From an uncultured Dorea sp. (GTDB lineage Bacteria; Bacillota; Clostridia; Lachnospirales; Lachnospiraceae), in assembly GCA_910584265.1 (NCBI GenBank), contig CAJTZE010000025.1, positions 1-48,061 of the forward strand: DNA of 48,061 nt, given 5' to 3'. Position 1 is the stretch's first letter; each line of letters starts with the position of its first letter. Shown piece after piece: positions 24,831 through 34,453 of this stretch. Position numbers and translations under genes: made by a program. The notes beneath the pieces are model-generated. The model had not been told where the DNA came from. It searched no databases and was given only the letters and a program-made list of their open reading frames with translations.

Positions 24831-25394
24831 CTATTTTCCGCGCTCTATCTTCGCCAGTGTCTCCTGACGGATCATCTCCCGGAGGCTTTTCAGATAATCG
24901 GAAAAATCCACCTTATCATCCGCGTATGTAAGATTCAGATCATATTCATGCATCTCCCAGGTAGAAATATCCGATTCATTATGCTGGATTACTGCTTCCA
25001 GGCTGTCCATCGCCTTGTATATCTTCGCTTCTATCGTCTGCCGTTCCTCCATTTCCCGGTACAATTCCTTCATCTCCGACGCAAAGGGCTCCGGAAGCCC
25101 GGATACCCATGCGGACAGCAGTTCCTTCTCCCTCTCTGAGTCCTGAGCTGTCTTTTGAAATACCGGAATATCCCCGGTGAATGCTTCGCCCAGATCGTGG
25201 ATCAAGCACATACATATCACCTTATCCATATCCGCCTCAGGGAACTCATCCTTCACCAGATATGCCATAAACGATATCCTCCAGCTATGCTCCGCCACAC
25301 TCTCATGCCTGCCGCTGGAAGTATAACAATGCCTTGTGGTATCCTTTAAGCGCTCTGCAAGATGCAGAACCTCTAATAATTTCCCTGCTTCCAT
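24831..25394 (-). CDS. HD-domain phosphohydrolase (YfbR/HDDC2-like)
   Basis: 187 aa metal-dependent hydrolase. Metal ligands are the His in SVAEHSW (about residue 34), the HD pair in CLIHDLGEAF (about residue 68) and the Asp in YKAMDSLEAVIQHNE (about residue 130). The sequence around it matches the YfbR/HDDC2 group, which removes phosphate from deoxynucleoside monophosphates. It begins 30 bp after hsdR on the same strand, so it may be co-transcribed, but a functional link with restriction is not evident. Confidence 0.85.
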   Translation of the reverse strand: MEAGKLLEVLHLAERLKDTTRHCYTSSGRHESVAEHSWRISFMAYLVKDEFPEADMDKVICMCLIHDLGEAFTGDIPVFQKTAQDSEREKELLSAWVSGLPEPFASEMKELYREMEERQTIEAKIYKAMDSLEAVIQHNESDISTWEMHEYDLNLTYADDKVDFSDYLKSLREMIRQETLAKIERGK

Positions 25395-25424
25395 CTATAT
25401 CCTCCATATAATAAAAAGAATGGC

Positions 25425-28400
25425 TTACGTTGATTCCTCTATCTCAAAACCGCCGGAAAGAATAAACTCCCGAAGCAATTTATCCGTCCTTATATTCACT
25501 TTAGGCGGATTAAGCCTGGTTTGTTCTATCCGTTCAAAATATTCTTTTGCCTTTGTCTTATCCACTGTCCTCATCAATTCGTCAAATCGGCCAAATTCAT
25601 TAATGTTCGCTTCTGTCAGCTTCAAGCTCATAAGATTCCGCAATTTCTCCTCATATAGACCAAATATCTTTGCCAGCCGGTGAATCTGAGCGTCCTTCGC
25701 CCTGCATTGATACTCTATCACATAATCCCTAAATGCTTTTCCTTCCTCTACCTGCACATCTCCTCTTTGGATATCATGCAGAAAAATATCTGCATACTTT
25801 TGTTCTTCCCGCGTTAATGTTGCAAATGTTTTGTGCAGTTCACTCAATGCCTCATCTATTGAGAGCTTTGCTGCACCTTCCTGATTAATCAGCTTCATAT
25901 ATTTTTCAAACCGGCTGTTCATATATTCCGCATCGATCACTCCGGTATTAATCTCTGTGAGATGTCCGACCAGATCGTACGGCACATTTCCGCCTGCACT
26001 TCCACCTCCATCAAAAGATAATTCTTTGTATCTCTGTGCCAGGATCAAATATATAGTTTCGTCAAATTCCATTTTGACCAACTCTTTCCGGCCGCTTTCC
26101 TCCTCTGTAAATTCATACTCTCCGATATCCCAGCGAAATCCCTGTATTCTGGCCGCCTCCAGATAATCATTCAATTCTTTATACAATAAAGCAAATTTCC
26201 CCCGTTCTGTCCTATCGTCCGGGAGCTTTGCAAAATCCGGTACTCCTGCCCGTACAAACAAATGCGATATTTCCTGATAAATTGCATTCATTTTCTCCAG
26301 ATTAAACTTAAGCTTCTCTACAAACAGCCCGATCGGCTTATCCCCGGAATATAATTTGACAGCCGCCCCTATATTACGCTCCATCGTATGCGGCCTGCGG
26401 TAATAGCGGATGGTGCCAAAAGGTTTTTCCGGTCCAAACAGACGATTCGTTCTTGAAAACGCCTGAATAATATTCTCATATTCCAGCATTTTGTCCATAT
26501 AAAGAGTATTCACCCACTTGGAGTCAAATCCTGTCAGCATCTGGTCTACAACAATAAGCAGGTCAAGCTGTTTCTCCGGAGTCCTCTCAATCATCTTATA
26601 GGCCTCTTTGTGAGCTAATCTCAAAGCGATATCCTTTTTAAATGCTGCATGAGAAGCAATAGAAAATTCCTGTCCATAAAGTTCTTTATAATCTCTGATA
26701 ATCATAACAAGAGCATCTTCCTTAAACGCAAACCCATCGTTGTTGTCAATATTCGGGTCAAACAAACAGGAGATCTTCAATTCCGGCATGGAAGCTTTCA
26801 ACAGTCGGTAATACTGAATTGCTTCTGAAATGCTGCTGGTTGCGAAAATCGCATGGAATATACCATTGTGACTCAGCGTCAACCAATTTTCTTTGATATC
26901 CTCTACAACTTTATTTTGATGTTCTTTCGTGCGGTACTGGGCATTGGGGATATAATCTTCTATTCCTTTCACATATTTGCCATTTTCCGCTATATATCCC
27001 GCCATTTTAACCTTAGCAGAATCCATATATTCATAATATACTTTCGCTTTTGCCGGATCGCCAATTGCTTCCTCTTCACCCTTTGCCTTCGCCTTTTCCA
27101 ACGCCACTTCTCTGCGGACGTCCCTGTCCTTGAATGTCAGAACTTTATACGGATCAAAACCGAGAACATTCTCATCCCGAATCCCATCGGCAATACTGTA
27201 GCGATGCAGCTCATTTCCAAAAACAGTGGCTGTGGTACTCATCTTCTTTTGATTTTCTTCGTGTATCGGCGTTCCGGTAAAACCAAAAAAGATGGCGTCC
27301 GGAAACGTATTTTTTATACAGATCAGCATATCTCCAAAGGTAGACCGATGCGCTTCATCTACTATAAATACCAGTCTTTTTCTGTTCATAATCTCTATAT
27401 CCTGCGCATTAAGCCCGCCCTCTTCATCCTTGATGTTGCTCATCTTCTGAATAGAAGTGACAATTAGAATATCCGCCGGATCAGAGCTTTTCAGCTTTGT
27501 AATCAATACCCCTGTATTCTCCGTTGCCTGAACGGTTTCATTCTCATCCGCAAACGCCCGATATTCTTTGAGCGACTGTGTTCCAAGCTCAATGCGGTCT
27601 GTCAAAAATACAACCTTATCTGCGTCGCCGCCATTTGCAATAAGCTGGGCAGACTTAAAGCTTGTCATCGTCTTGCCGGAACCGGTCGTGTGCCAGACAT
27701 AGCCGCCCAGCTGATTCTTTTCACCCCACTTGATCTTAGATACCTTGTCAGAAATCGCACTTGCCGCAAAATACTGATAACTTCTCATTACCTTCAGCAC
27801 ACCGTCCGAATTATCCGCCACTGTATAGAACCCGATAAGCTGATGCGCCATCGGAATCGAAAGCAATGAGGATGCAGCATCCTTCCAGTCATTCACAGGC
27901 TCATTATTAAAATCAGCCCAATGAAAATAATAATTCGGGTTAAATCTGCCGTCCGGTCCCGGATTTGCAAAGTAAACCGTCTCATCCGGATTCATTGCAA
28001 CAAATATTTGAACCAGAGAAAACAGCCCTGTGAAAATCCCCTCATAAGAATACTTTTCAATCTGATGATACGCACGGCTCACAGGAATCCCGCTGCGCTT
28101 CACTTCTATATGTATTACCGGCATACCATTAATCAGCAGCATCAGATCACCGCGCCGGTCATTTAGAATCTTAGACTTACTGGAAAATTCCGGCTGCTGT
28201 ACAATCTGATAACGGCTCTGCCCCGCCGCGATCTCTCCCCGGTCATAGATTTTCAAACTTATTTCCTTTCCAAAATGGAGAGTATCGTCTGGATGATCGC
28301 GAATGATCGACACTGTTTTTCCATTAATAAATCCATTCAGCTTCAAGGGTGTACGGAGATTTGTAATCTGCTCAATAATCTGCTGCATTTCTCCATCCGT

Positions 28401-28574
28401 CAGCGGATAATTATTCAGCCTGTCAATGCCTCTGTTATTGTCATATAGAATCTTCGCCCAATTATGAATCAAATCCCTTTCCGTGGGATGCTTTATAACC
28501 TGTTCTTCCCAGCCTTTATTGTACAAAACTTTGATAAGGGCTTCCTCAAATTTTGATTCCTTTGTAAAAGCCAT
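25425..28574 (-). CDS. hsdR: Type I restriction enzyme, R subunit
   Basis: 1049 aa, normal length for HsdR. The N-terminal nuclease domain has the PD-(D/E)xK signature around LLINGMPVIHIEVKRSG (about residue 155). The SF2 motor follows with Walker A WHTTGSGKTMTSF (about residue 293), DEAHRS (about 405), FGFTGTPIHEE and DQMLTGFDSKW with QAFSRTNRL. A helical C-terminal region binds the methylase core. It cuts unmodified DNA after ATP-driven translocation. It starts at ATG 28574 behind AAGGAG, and is separated from hsdS by a fic gene and a pseudogene. Confidence 0.95.
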   Translation of the reverse strand: MAFTKESKFEEALIKVLYNKGWEEQVIKHPTERDLIHNWAKILYDNNRGIDRLNNYPLTDGEMQQIIEQITNLRTPLKLNGFINGKTVSIIRDHPDDTLHFGKEISLKIYDRGEIAAGQSRYQIVQQPEFSSKSKILNDRRGDLMLLINGMPVIHIEVKRSGIPVSRAYHQIEKYSYEGIFTGLFSLVQIFVAMNPDETVYFANPGPDGRFNPNYYFHWADFNNEPVNDWKDAASSLLSIPMAHQLIGFYTVADNSDGVLKVMRSYQYFAASAISDKVSKIKWGEKNQLGGYVWHTTGSGKTMTSFKSAQLIANGGDADKVVFLTDRIELGTQSLKEYRAFADENETVQATENTGVLITKLKSSDPADILIVTSIQKMSNIKDEEGGLNAQDIEIMNRKRLVFIVDEAHRSTFGDMLICIKNTFPDAIFFGFTGTPIHEENQKKMSTTATVFGNELHRYSIADGIRDENVLGFDPYKVLTFKDRDVRREVALEKAKAKGEEEAIGDPAKAKVYYEYMDSAKVKMAGYIAENGKYVKGIEDYIPNAQYRTKEHQNKVVEDIKENWLTLSHNGIFHAIFATSSISEAIQYYRLLKASMPELKISCLFDPNIDNNDGFAFKEDALVMIIRDYKELYGQEFSIASHAAFKKDIALRLAHKEAYKMIERTPEKQLDLLIVVDQMLTGFDSKWVNTLYMDKMLEYENIIQAFSRTNRLFGPEKPFGTIRYYRRPHTMERNIGAAVKLYSGDKPIGLFVEKLKFNLEKMNAIYQEISHLFVRAGVPDFAKLPDDRTERGKFALLYKELNDYLEAARIQGFRWDIGEYEFTEEESGRKELVKMEFDETIYLILAQRYKELSFDGGGSAGGNVPYDLVGHLTEINTGVIDAEYMNSRFEKYMKLINQEGAAKLSIDEALSELHKTFATLTREEQKYADIFLHDIQRGDVQVEEGKAFRDYVIEYQCRAKDAQIHRLAKIFGLYEEKLRNLMSLKLTEANINEFGRFDELMRTVDKTKAKEYFERIEQTRLNPPKVNIRTDKLLREFILSGGFEIEEST

Positions 28575-28642
28575 ATGGTTGGTCTCCTTCCATTCCTTTA
28601 TCTCACTGTTCCCCTAATCCCCAGGCGATACCTGACACGTAC

Positions 28643-29251
28643 TTATCTCAAATCCTTTATATCAAACGCCGTATATCCCTCATAATAATAACTGATATCA
28701 ATTCCCTTCATATAAATATCCCGATTATAAATTTCATCCGTCAGCGCTTCCTTTAATACATGCTTTATCTCAATATCTCTGACAGGACTCCTTTCCATTG
28801 CCAGAAGATAATCCTCTTTGTCTACATTGCTCCAATCTATTACCCGATGCAGCTCCTTTTTCAAGATCAGATCAAGCCAAATCCGCATACTCCGGCCATT
28901 CCCTTCTCGAAAAGGATGCGCAATATTCATCTCTACATATTTCTCAATAATTTCATCAAATGCAGCCTGCGGCATCTTATCTATATTCTCTAACGCCATC
29001 TGTAGATACATTAACGGTGCAAAACGAAAATTTCCCTTCGCCAGATTAACCGTCCTTATCTTTCCTGCAAATTCATATATCTCATCAAATAAGAATCTGT
29101 GAATTTCCGCAAGAGAAGAATAAGTGCCCGCCTCAAGACCGTCAAGTAAATCTGTCTCAAACAACTCTATAGCTCGTTTCTTGCTGATTTTTTCTTCTTC
29201 CCGCGCAAGCTCTGCGGAATTAGTAATACCAAGCTTATTTTCAAGTACCAT
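28643..29251 (-). CDS. fic: Fic-family protein adenylyltransferase with C-terminal inhibitory motif
   Basis: 202 aa from ATG 29251 (MVLENKLGITN) behind AGGAG; the longer open frame upstream has no ribosome binding site. The catalytic motif HPFREGNGRSMRIW is intact near residue 120. The inhibitory (S/T)xxxE(G/N) motif appears as SYYYEG in DISYYYEGYTAF at the C-terminus, which makes it a class III Fic like that of Neisseria. The product is cytosolic and would adenylylate host or invader proteins. It lies between hsdS and hsdR, 68 bp before hsdR. Its inhibition type differs from the Fic at 3421-4467, so the two are not recent duplicates. Confidence 0.85.
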   Translation of the reverse strand: MVLENKLGITNSAELAREEEKISKKRAIELFETDLLDGLEAGTYSSLAEIHRFLFDEIYEFAGKIRTVNLAKGNFRFAPLMYLQMALENIDKMPQAAFDEIIEKYVEMNIAHPFREGNGRSMRIWLDLILKKELHRVIDWSNVDKEDYLLAMERSPVRDIEIKHVLKEALTDEIYNRDIYMKGIDISYYYEGYTAFDIKDLR

Positions 29252-29325
29252 ATTTTTCTCCTCATTAAATATTATAATCCCTCGGTCCAGATTGTGGTAA
29301 TTGGTCATCTCATTTTTTCTGTTAC

Positions 29326-30395
29326 CTATTTCATGATTTCCCAATATTCGCTTTTTGGCGAACCATGACGAATCAAAATGCCACATTCCTTAAGTTTTTT
29401 GATATTAGATTCAATATTCCTGTTTGTAATACCTATCTTCGCTGCTATCTTTTTTGCAGAAAGCTGCGCATCTTGTGATAATAATTCAAGTATTTTCTTC
29501 TGTGTATTACTTAAATCATTGCCAACATTATTCCGATGCTTCTCCGACGCTTCTCCGATGTTTTCACCGAAATAACCTTTCGGAAAAGGTTCACCCGAAA
29601 CATATCATCAAACACCTGAAACTCTGGTATCGGAAGTCCATTATAAAGCTCGCCTGGTGAAGATACTTCCAATCTATCATCATAAATTGCAACTTGAACA
29701 CAAGAATCATCTGTTAGATTACGATGGCAATGAGCATTTATAATCATTTCCCGGATTGCTACTAAATGCAATTCATAAGACTCTTTCCTAACTAAGCCAT
29801 CAATCACAGCGCCAAGACGAATATTTCTTAACACAAAATCCGCTGCCTATATAATCTGCTCATAGATTGGGCCGGAGAATTCCCGTTTATCAAGAAACAC
29901 AGTCCTCTCCTTCCCTTTAAACACAGCGCATTGGGTCTTGGAAAACGGAAAATAATCCGATGTCATTAATACAAAAGTATTGGATGCCAGCAAAGACTCA
30001 TTCTCTTTTTTCAAAAGCTTCCAAATCAAGAAGCTGGGTAGTTGTCACTTCACGATTAGGCAGCCCCACTTCATTTCTAAACTTTACAATATCTCCGCAC
30101 AGCTTTGCCACAGCATCTTCTGTAACTTCATATCCTACGCAAGTCAGCTCGTCCCAATAAATCCTTGCGCCTTCCATTTCCAATTCCTTTATTCTCTCTG
30201 GATAAGCAGGTCTGGATGTCCCGGCAACTCGGATATAAGTACCTGCATCTTTTCTCTTTGACTTTAGATAATATTATGGTCTGTTTGCCCCCGGTGCAAC
30301 AGTCACAACGATTACAGTTTGCCATCTATAGTCTGCGGCTCAATATTCGGAATAATCTGTGGTCCGCAGGTATCTGATATTTCTTCAATCGTCAT
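29326..30395 (-). pseudogene. ATP-binding wHTH regulator of the AlbA_2/HATPase_c_4 type, broken
   Basis: It starts at ATG 30395 (MTIEEISDTCGPQII) behind GGAGG. Homologous segments then alternate between frames: TVIVVTVAPGANRP, an in-frame TAA, then GTYIRVAGTSRPAYPERI, KLLKKENESLLASNTFVL, CAVFKGKERTVFLDKREF, LRNIRLGAVIDGLVRKESY, REMIINAHCHRNLTD, and a C-terminal wHTH (KKIAAKIGITNRNIESNIKK) ending at 29326. At least three frameshifts or stops are present. LYNGL runs straight into PEFQVFDDMFRVNLF, so part of the ATPase-like domain is also deleted, and the N-terminal AlbA_2 strand is missing. Such regulators are frequent passengers in type I RM loci. Confidence 0.75.
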
Positions 30396-30465
30396 TTTGC
30401 TGACCTCCATTTGCAATAAATTCATACATTTTATTTAACAACATATCGACTTATATAAAGCTTTT

Positions 30466-31683
30466 CTAAACAAACATCTTTTCCAGCATTGATTTTTTAA
30501 TATTTTGTAGCTTTTCCAGCTTACGCTGATGAAGGGTGATAAGGTTGTCGAGGTTAGAAAAACACTTACCTATCTTTGCTTGTTCCCTTTTACTCGGTAT
30601 AGTTATCTTTAAATTATCCAAAACAGATTGGCTAACATTTTTATTTGCACTGTCCGTTGCTTGTGACATAATTTGCTTACGAACAGGCACAGTTCTAAAC
30701 ACAAATCTCTTGAAATTATCGTCAAGCTCAGCTTCATCTCTAAAGCGAATAATAAATCCAGAATATGTTGTATTTTCAAGGCTTTCAGGCACTAAAGCCG
30801 CTTCTCCTACTCCTTCCAGTTTTACAGATGAACGCACAAATAGCACATCTCCTTTGCGGAGATTATAGTCTTTTAATTGTGCTGAGGTCGCCATTGCTTT
30901 TCCTAAGTTTTCCACATCAATAAAATTATGTCCGAATATATTTTGGAGATTAACAAAAGAAAATCCTACCCCCATAGCCTCCTTTGAGAAGTTCATTCCA
31001 TTCTTTAAACTTCCAAGTTCCCCCAGCTTACTCTGTTCCCAAGCTTTAGTAAATCCCTTAAATCGGATTTCTGGTATATTGCTATCATTTTTCGGAAACA
31101 TTTTTTCTAACATGGACTTTTTTACATTTATCATCTTATCTAATTTACGCTGATGAAGGGTGATGAGGTCGTCGAGGTGGTGGAAATAGTCTCCAATCTT
31201 CTTTTGCTCGTTGTATTTTGGATAATATGCTTCAAATCCCATCACATCAGAAACGGATAAATTAGTTTGCTTTGCTCCATCGTCAAACGCCAAAAAATAA
31301 GGATGCCTGTTCATTAAGATGTAAAGGAAATAAGAATATATTTCATTCAAAGGAGTAATTCCTGCGATTCGTTGATTTAGTGTATATTTATCGCTTTCTT
31401 CAACTAAAAATGTTCTCGCAATAGCACGACCATTTGGAACATCGCTCAATACAAAGGCGAGCTCATTTTCAAATAATGCTTCATTTTGCATATTGGAAAA
31501 TTTCTTTACTCCTCCGTCCGTAGAAACAAACTTTGAATTAACTACAATATATTTCCCATTCTCATCAATGCAGTTTTCGTGAGCCTTTCCATTACGATAT
31601 TGAGCTACTTCCCCCAGCTTCCGCTGTTTCCAATCTTCGGTAAACCCCTTGAACCGAATTGCCGGTTTTTTATTCTCAGACAT
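30466..31683 (-). CDS. hsdS: Type I restriction enzyme, S subunit
   Basis: 405 aa DNA-specificity subunit. Two target-recognition domains (about residues 20-150 and 215-370) each begin with a similar phrase (IRFKGFTEDWKQRKLGE, then IRFKGFTKAWEQSKLGE) and each is followed by a conserved coiled-coil (LITLHQRKLDKMINVKKSM, then LITLHQRKLEKLQNIKKSM). I use ATG 31683 (MSENKKP); a GTG nine bases upstream is an alternative that would overlap the hsdM stop. It sets the bipartite recognition sequence of the enzyme. DNA encoding the coiled-coils is repeated (see repeat entries), allowing domain exchange. Confidence 0.93.
   Translation of the reverse strand: MSENKKPAIRFKGFTEDWKQRKLGEVAQYRNGKAHENCIDENGKYIVVNSKFVSTDGGVKKFSNMQNEALFENELAFVLSDVPNGRAIARTFLVEESDKYTLNQRIAGITPLNEIYSYFLYILMNRHPYFLAFDDGAKQTNLSVSDVMGFEAYYPKYNEQKKIGDYFHHLDDLITLHQRKLDKMINVKKSMLEKMFPKNDSNIPEIRFKGFTKAWEQSKLGELGSLKNGMNFSKEAMGVGFSFVNLQNIFGHNFIDVENLGKAMATSAQLKDYNLRKGDVLFVRSSVKLEGVGEAALVPESLENTTYSGFIIRFRDEAELDDNFKRFVFRTVPVRKQIMSQATDSANKNVSQSVLDNLKITIPSKREQAKIGKCFSNLDNLITLHQRKLEKLQNIKKSMLEKMFV
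30521..30554. repeat. hsdS coiled-coil repeat, copy 1
   Basis: 34 bp encoding the ITLHQRKL helix in the distal coiled-coil of HsdS. It matches 31145-31178 with two mismatches in direct orientation, 624 bp apart. Confidence 0.75.
31145..31178. repeat. hsdS coiled-coil repeat, copy 2
   Basis: Proximal copy of the 34-bp repeat. Recombination between the two copies would remove or exchange one target-recognition domain. Confidence 0.75.
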
Positions 31684-31684
31684 A

Positions 31685-34255
31685 TTATTCACCTATCAGC
31701 AGCGCTTTAAACTCGCCGAGCCCCTTCATATCAAATTCATTTCCTTCAAGCTCGTCAATCATAGCAGCCAGCTCTCTTTCCGTCTCCTTGATTTCTTTTT
31801 CCACTTCAAAATATGTCCCTTCATATTTCTTTTTCAATGCCTGAATTTTGCTAATCAACACATCCGTAATCTGATCTGGAAGTTTATAGAGACTTAGAAT
31901 CAGACTCTCAATCCATTTTTTCTCAAGTAACAAACAAACCTGCTCATCCGTAAGCTGTTCAATCGTTTCTTTTATCAGAGCATGAAGCGCTGCCGCATCC
32001 TTCTTAATCTGGACTTTCAAGCTTTTTTCTTCCTGCATTAGCTTTTCAACCCTGCTTAGCTTAGCCCTTAAACCGACTGCTTCCACAGAACTGTCGTTTT
32101 TCAGTTCTTTTATCTTCTTTGTTACTTCTTTTGCTACAAATACTTCCTCAGCGTAGTAATCATCTTCCTTTTCTTCCTCAGTCAATGTATCTGCTATCTC
32201 CTCATATTCTGACGGTATTTCTGCCAAACGGTTTTCTTTCGCTTTCAATTTAGCTTTTTCTTCCGTCAATGGATACAGGATATCCTCTGCCAATTCAAAT
32301 GGAATGATATGTCCCACCCATCCTTCCTGCACCTCCTGATCCTTCCCGTCTTTCTTTTTCAGAACAATATTCGGATCTACTTTTTTCGTCGCTTCAAATC
32401 CTTCTGTCTGGATAATCTCTAAATCTGTCGCGACCCTGCCCCACTCATCATCTAAGAGCTGATAAGCCTCATATTTATCGACAAGAGGAATTGACTGCAG
32501 GCGTTCAAAGATATTATCGCTTAGCTTGCTTTCTTCCTGAGATATCACAAGCCCCATCATATTGTCAACCAATTCCCTTTTCAAATGCTTGTCAAAGTCC
32601 GCAAATGCTCCCTTAAATCCTGTCTTAAATTGTACAATATCTGCATGTTCTTTAACAATCGTCTTGATATCGCCATCAACAGGCTCTAAATAGGGTGCGT
32701 CCCCGCCCGCAAACAAGGCATCCTTAAGGTTCGGAAATGCCCTCCAATAATCACTCAATTCCTCAAGCTCTGATTTCGGAATACCTCCAAACATAGAAGC
32801 ATAAATATCCCATGTCTCAGCACTTTCAGACGAATCAACATAACGCGGAATATTCAGATTATACTCATTTCTTCTGATTTCCTCTCTGTTTACCACTTTA
32901 GAAAACTTTGGTACACTTTCACGTTTAGTTATCGTATCTGCAATTTTCTTTATATCAGACGCCCGCAGCTTATTATTCTTTCCTGCTTTTACAAACCCTT
33001 TTGAAGCATCAATGATAAGCACATCCGTATTCTCTCTTTTCTGGCGCAATACCATAATAATTGTAGGAATGCCTGTCCCAAAAAAGATATTAGCAGGCAG
33101 TCCGACAATGGCATCAATATGGTTATGCTCTATCAAATTTTTCCGGATTACTCCTTCTTCACCTCCGCGGAACAATACGCCATGGGGAAGTACAATCGTC
33201 ATAATTCCATCCGGCTTAATATGAAACAAATCGTGAAGCAGAAATGCATAGTCTGCTTTTCCCTTCGGAGCCAGTCCAAAACGTGTATACCGGGAATCAT
33301 GTTCTTTATTCGTCGGATCCCACGTAAGGGAATAGGGCGGATTTGATACAACCGCATCCACGTAGAGAGGATTGTATGTATTCACCGGATCATTTTCATC
33401 AAAATAAGGCCAGTCCTCCTCCAATGTATCTCCATTGCGGGTGACTATATTATCCGGCTTAATTCCACGCATGACCAAATTCATCCGAGTCAGGTTATAG
33501 GTGTTTTCCTTCAATTCCTGTGCATAATATTTGATATTGTCCTTATTGCTGATATACTTTGCCACGCTATGTCCAATATTGATAAGGAGAGAGCCCGATC
33601 CGCTCGTCGGGTCATATATTTTAATCTCATTTCTTCCTTTCAGATGTTCTGCAACAATCTCTGACATTAACAAGGACACCTCATGCGGAGTATAGAATTC
33701 ACCTGCCTTCTTTCCTGCATTTGCAGCAAACATATTAATCAGATATTCATAAATAAATCCAAGTACGTCATAATCCTGCTTTCCGTCCATTGGAATATCT
33801 TTTATCAACTGCAGCAAGCCGCTGATTGCCTTAGTTCTTGCTCCTGATGTATCACCCAGCTTACTAAGTCCGGTTTCAAGTGTGCGGAATATATCTGCAA
33901 ATACTTTCTTATGCGTAACACTAATAAGACGGTTAAATGCAGATAATGCATCTGTCACATTAGATACATCAAAGTTTCTTCCTTTCTCGATCCAGGTAGA
34001 ATACAAATTTTCATATGCAATGAAATACCCTACATTTTTCCGGACATACTCTACCGTTTCTTCATCTTCCTCGTTTAGCGCTTTAATATCTTCCTCCGAA
34101 AAATCATGTTCCTTTAAATATCTTACTTCTGTGTCCGACAAATATTTATAGAAAATAAAGCCGAGAATATAATCCTTATATTCATTAGCCTCGATTTTAG
34201 AACGCATCCTGTTTGCTGATTCCCATATTCTGTTTGCAAGCTGCTGCTTGTTCAT
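31685..34255 (-). CDS. hsdM: Type I restriction enzyme, M subunit (N6-adenine methylase) with long C-terminal extension
   Basis: 856 aa from ATG 34255 (MNKQQLANRIW) behind GGAGG. The N-terminal helical domain is followed by the AdoMet-binding region YDPTSGSGSLLINIG (about residue 215) and the catalytic NPPY in VVSNPPYSLTW (about residue 310), then FLLHDLFHIKPDG. This makes it an N6-adenine methylase. Typical HsdM is about 500-550 aa; here a further ~300 residues follow, ending in a lysine/glutamate-rich coiled-coil (about residues 650-850). The extended form is known in some Firmicute type I systems and probably contacts HsdS. One base separates it from hsdS. Confidence 0.94.
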   Translation of the reverse strand: MNKQQLANRIWESANRMRSKIEANEYKDYILGFIFYKYLSDTEVRYLKEHDFSEEDIKALNEEDEETVEYVRKNVGYFIAYENLYSTWIEKGRNFDVSNVTDALSAFNRLISVTHKKVFADIFRTLETGLSKLGDTSGARTKAISGLLQLIKDIPMDGKQDYDVLGFIYEYLINMFAANAGKKAGEFYTPHEVSLLMSEIVAEHLKGRNEIKIYDPTSGSGSLLINIGHSVAKYISNKDNIKYYAQELKENTYNLTRMNLVMRGIKPDNIVTRNGDTLEEDWPYFDENDPVNTYNPLYVDAVVSNPPYSLTWDPTNKEHDSRYTRFGLAPKGKADYAFLLHDLFHIKPDGIMTIVLPHGVLFRGGEEGVIRKNLIEHNHIDAIVGLPANIFFGTGIPTIIMVLRQKRENTDVLIIDASKGFVKAGKNNKLRASDIKKIADTITKRESVPKFSKVVNREEIRRNEYNLNIPRYVDSSESAETWDIYASMFGGIPKSELEELSDYWRAFPNLKDALFAGGDAPYLEPVDGDIKTIVKEHADIVQFKTGFKGAFADFDKHLKRELVDNMMGLVISQEESKLSDNIFERLQSIPLVDKYEAYQLLDDEWGRVATDLEIIQTEGFEATKKVDPNIVLKKKDGKDQEVQEGWVGHIIPFELAEDILYPLTEEKAKLKAKENRLAEIPSEYEEIADTLTEEEKEDDYYAEEVFVAKEVTKKIKELKNDSSVEAVGLRAKLSRVEKLMQEEKSLKVQIKKDAAALHALIKETIEQLTDEQVCLLLEKKWIESLILSLYKLPDQITDVLISKIQALKKKYEGTYFEVEKEIKETERELAAMIDELEGNEFDMKGLGEFKALLIGE

Positions 34256-34311
34256 AGCATTATCCTCCCACAAGGTTCTCTTTATTCACTTATTTCTCTC
34301 TCAATAATCCA

Positions 34312-34320
34312 AGTATACCA
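34312..34320 (-). promoter_or_regulatory. Extended -10 promoter of hsdM
   Basis: On the minus strand TGGTATACT (TG-N-TATACT, hexamer 34312-34317) lies 57 bp before the hsdM start. No good -35 is visible, which suits an extended -10 promoter. Confidence 0.4.
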
Positions 34321-34393
34321 CAACGGAACGCAAATCTCACCCTCAACATCCCCTAACTCTCTCTTCTATCTATCTTCCTCACAACGCAGACAA

Positions 34394-34413
34394 CCCCGCC
34401 TGGACAGGCGGGG
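34394..34413 (-). terminator. Terminator of the ABC importer operon
   Basis: CCCCGCCT and AGGCGGGG form a perfect GC-rich hairpin with a 4-base loop, 41 bp after the binding-protein stop codon. A weak T-rich stretch (TTGTCTGCGTTG) follows on the minus strand. Confidence 0.7.
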
Positions 34414-34453
34414 CCATATACTTAATTATTCAATTTTATGAACAACATTTGAC

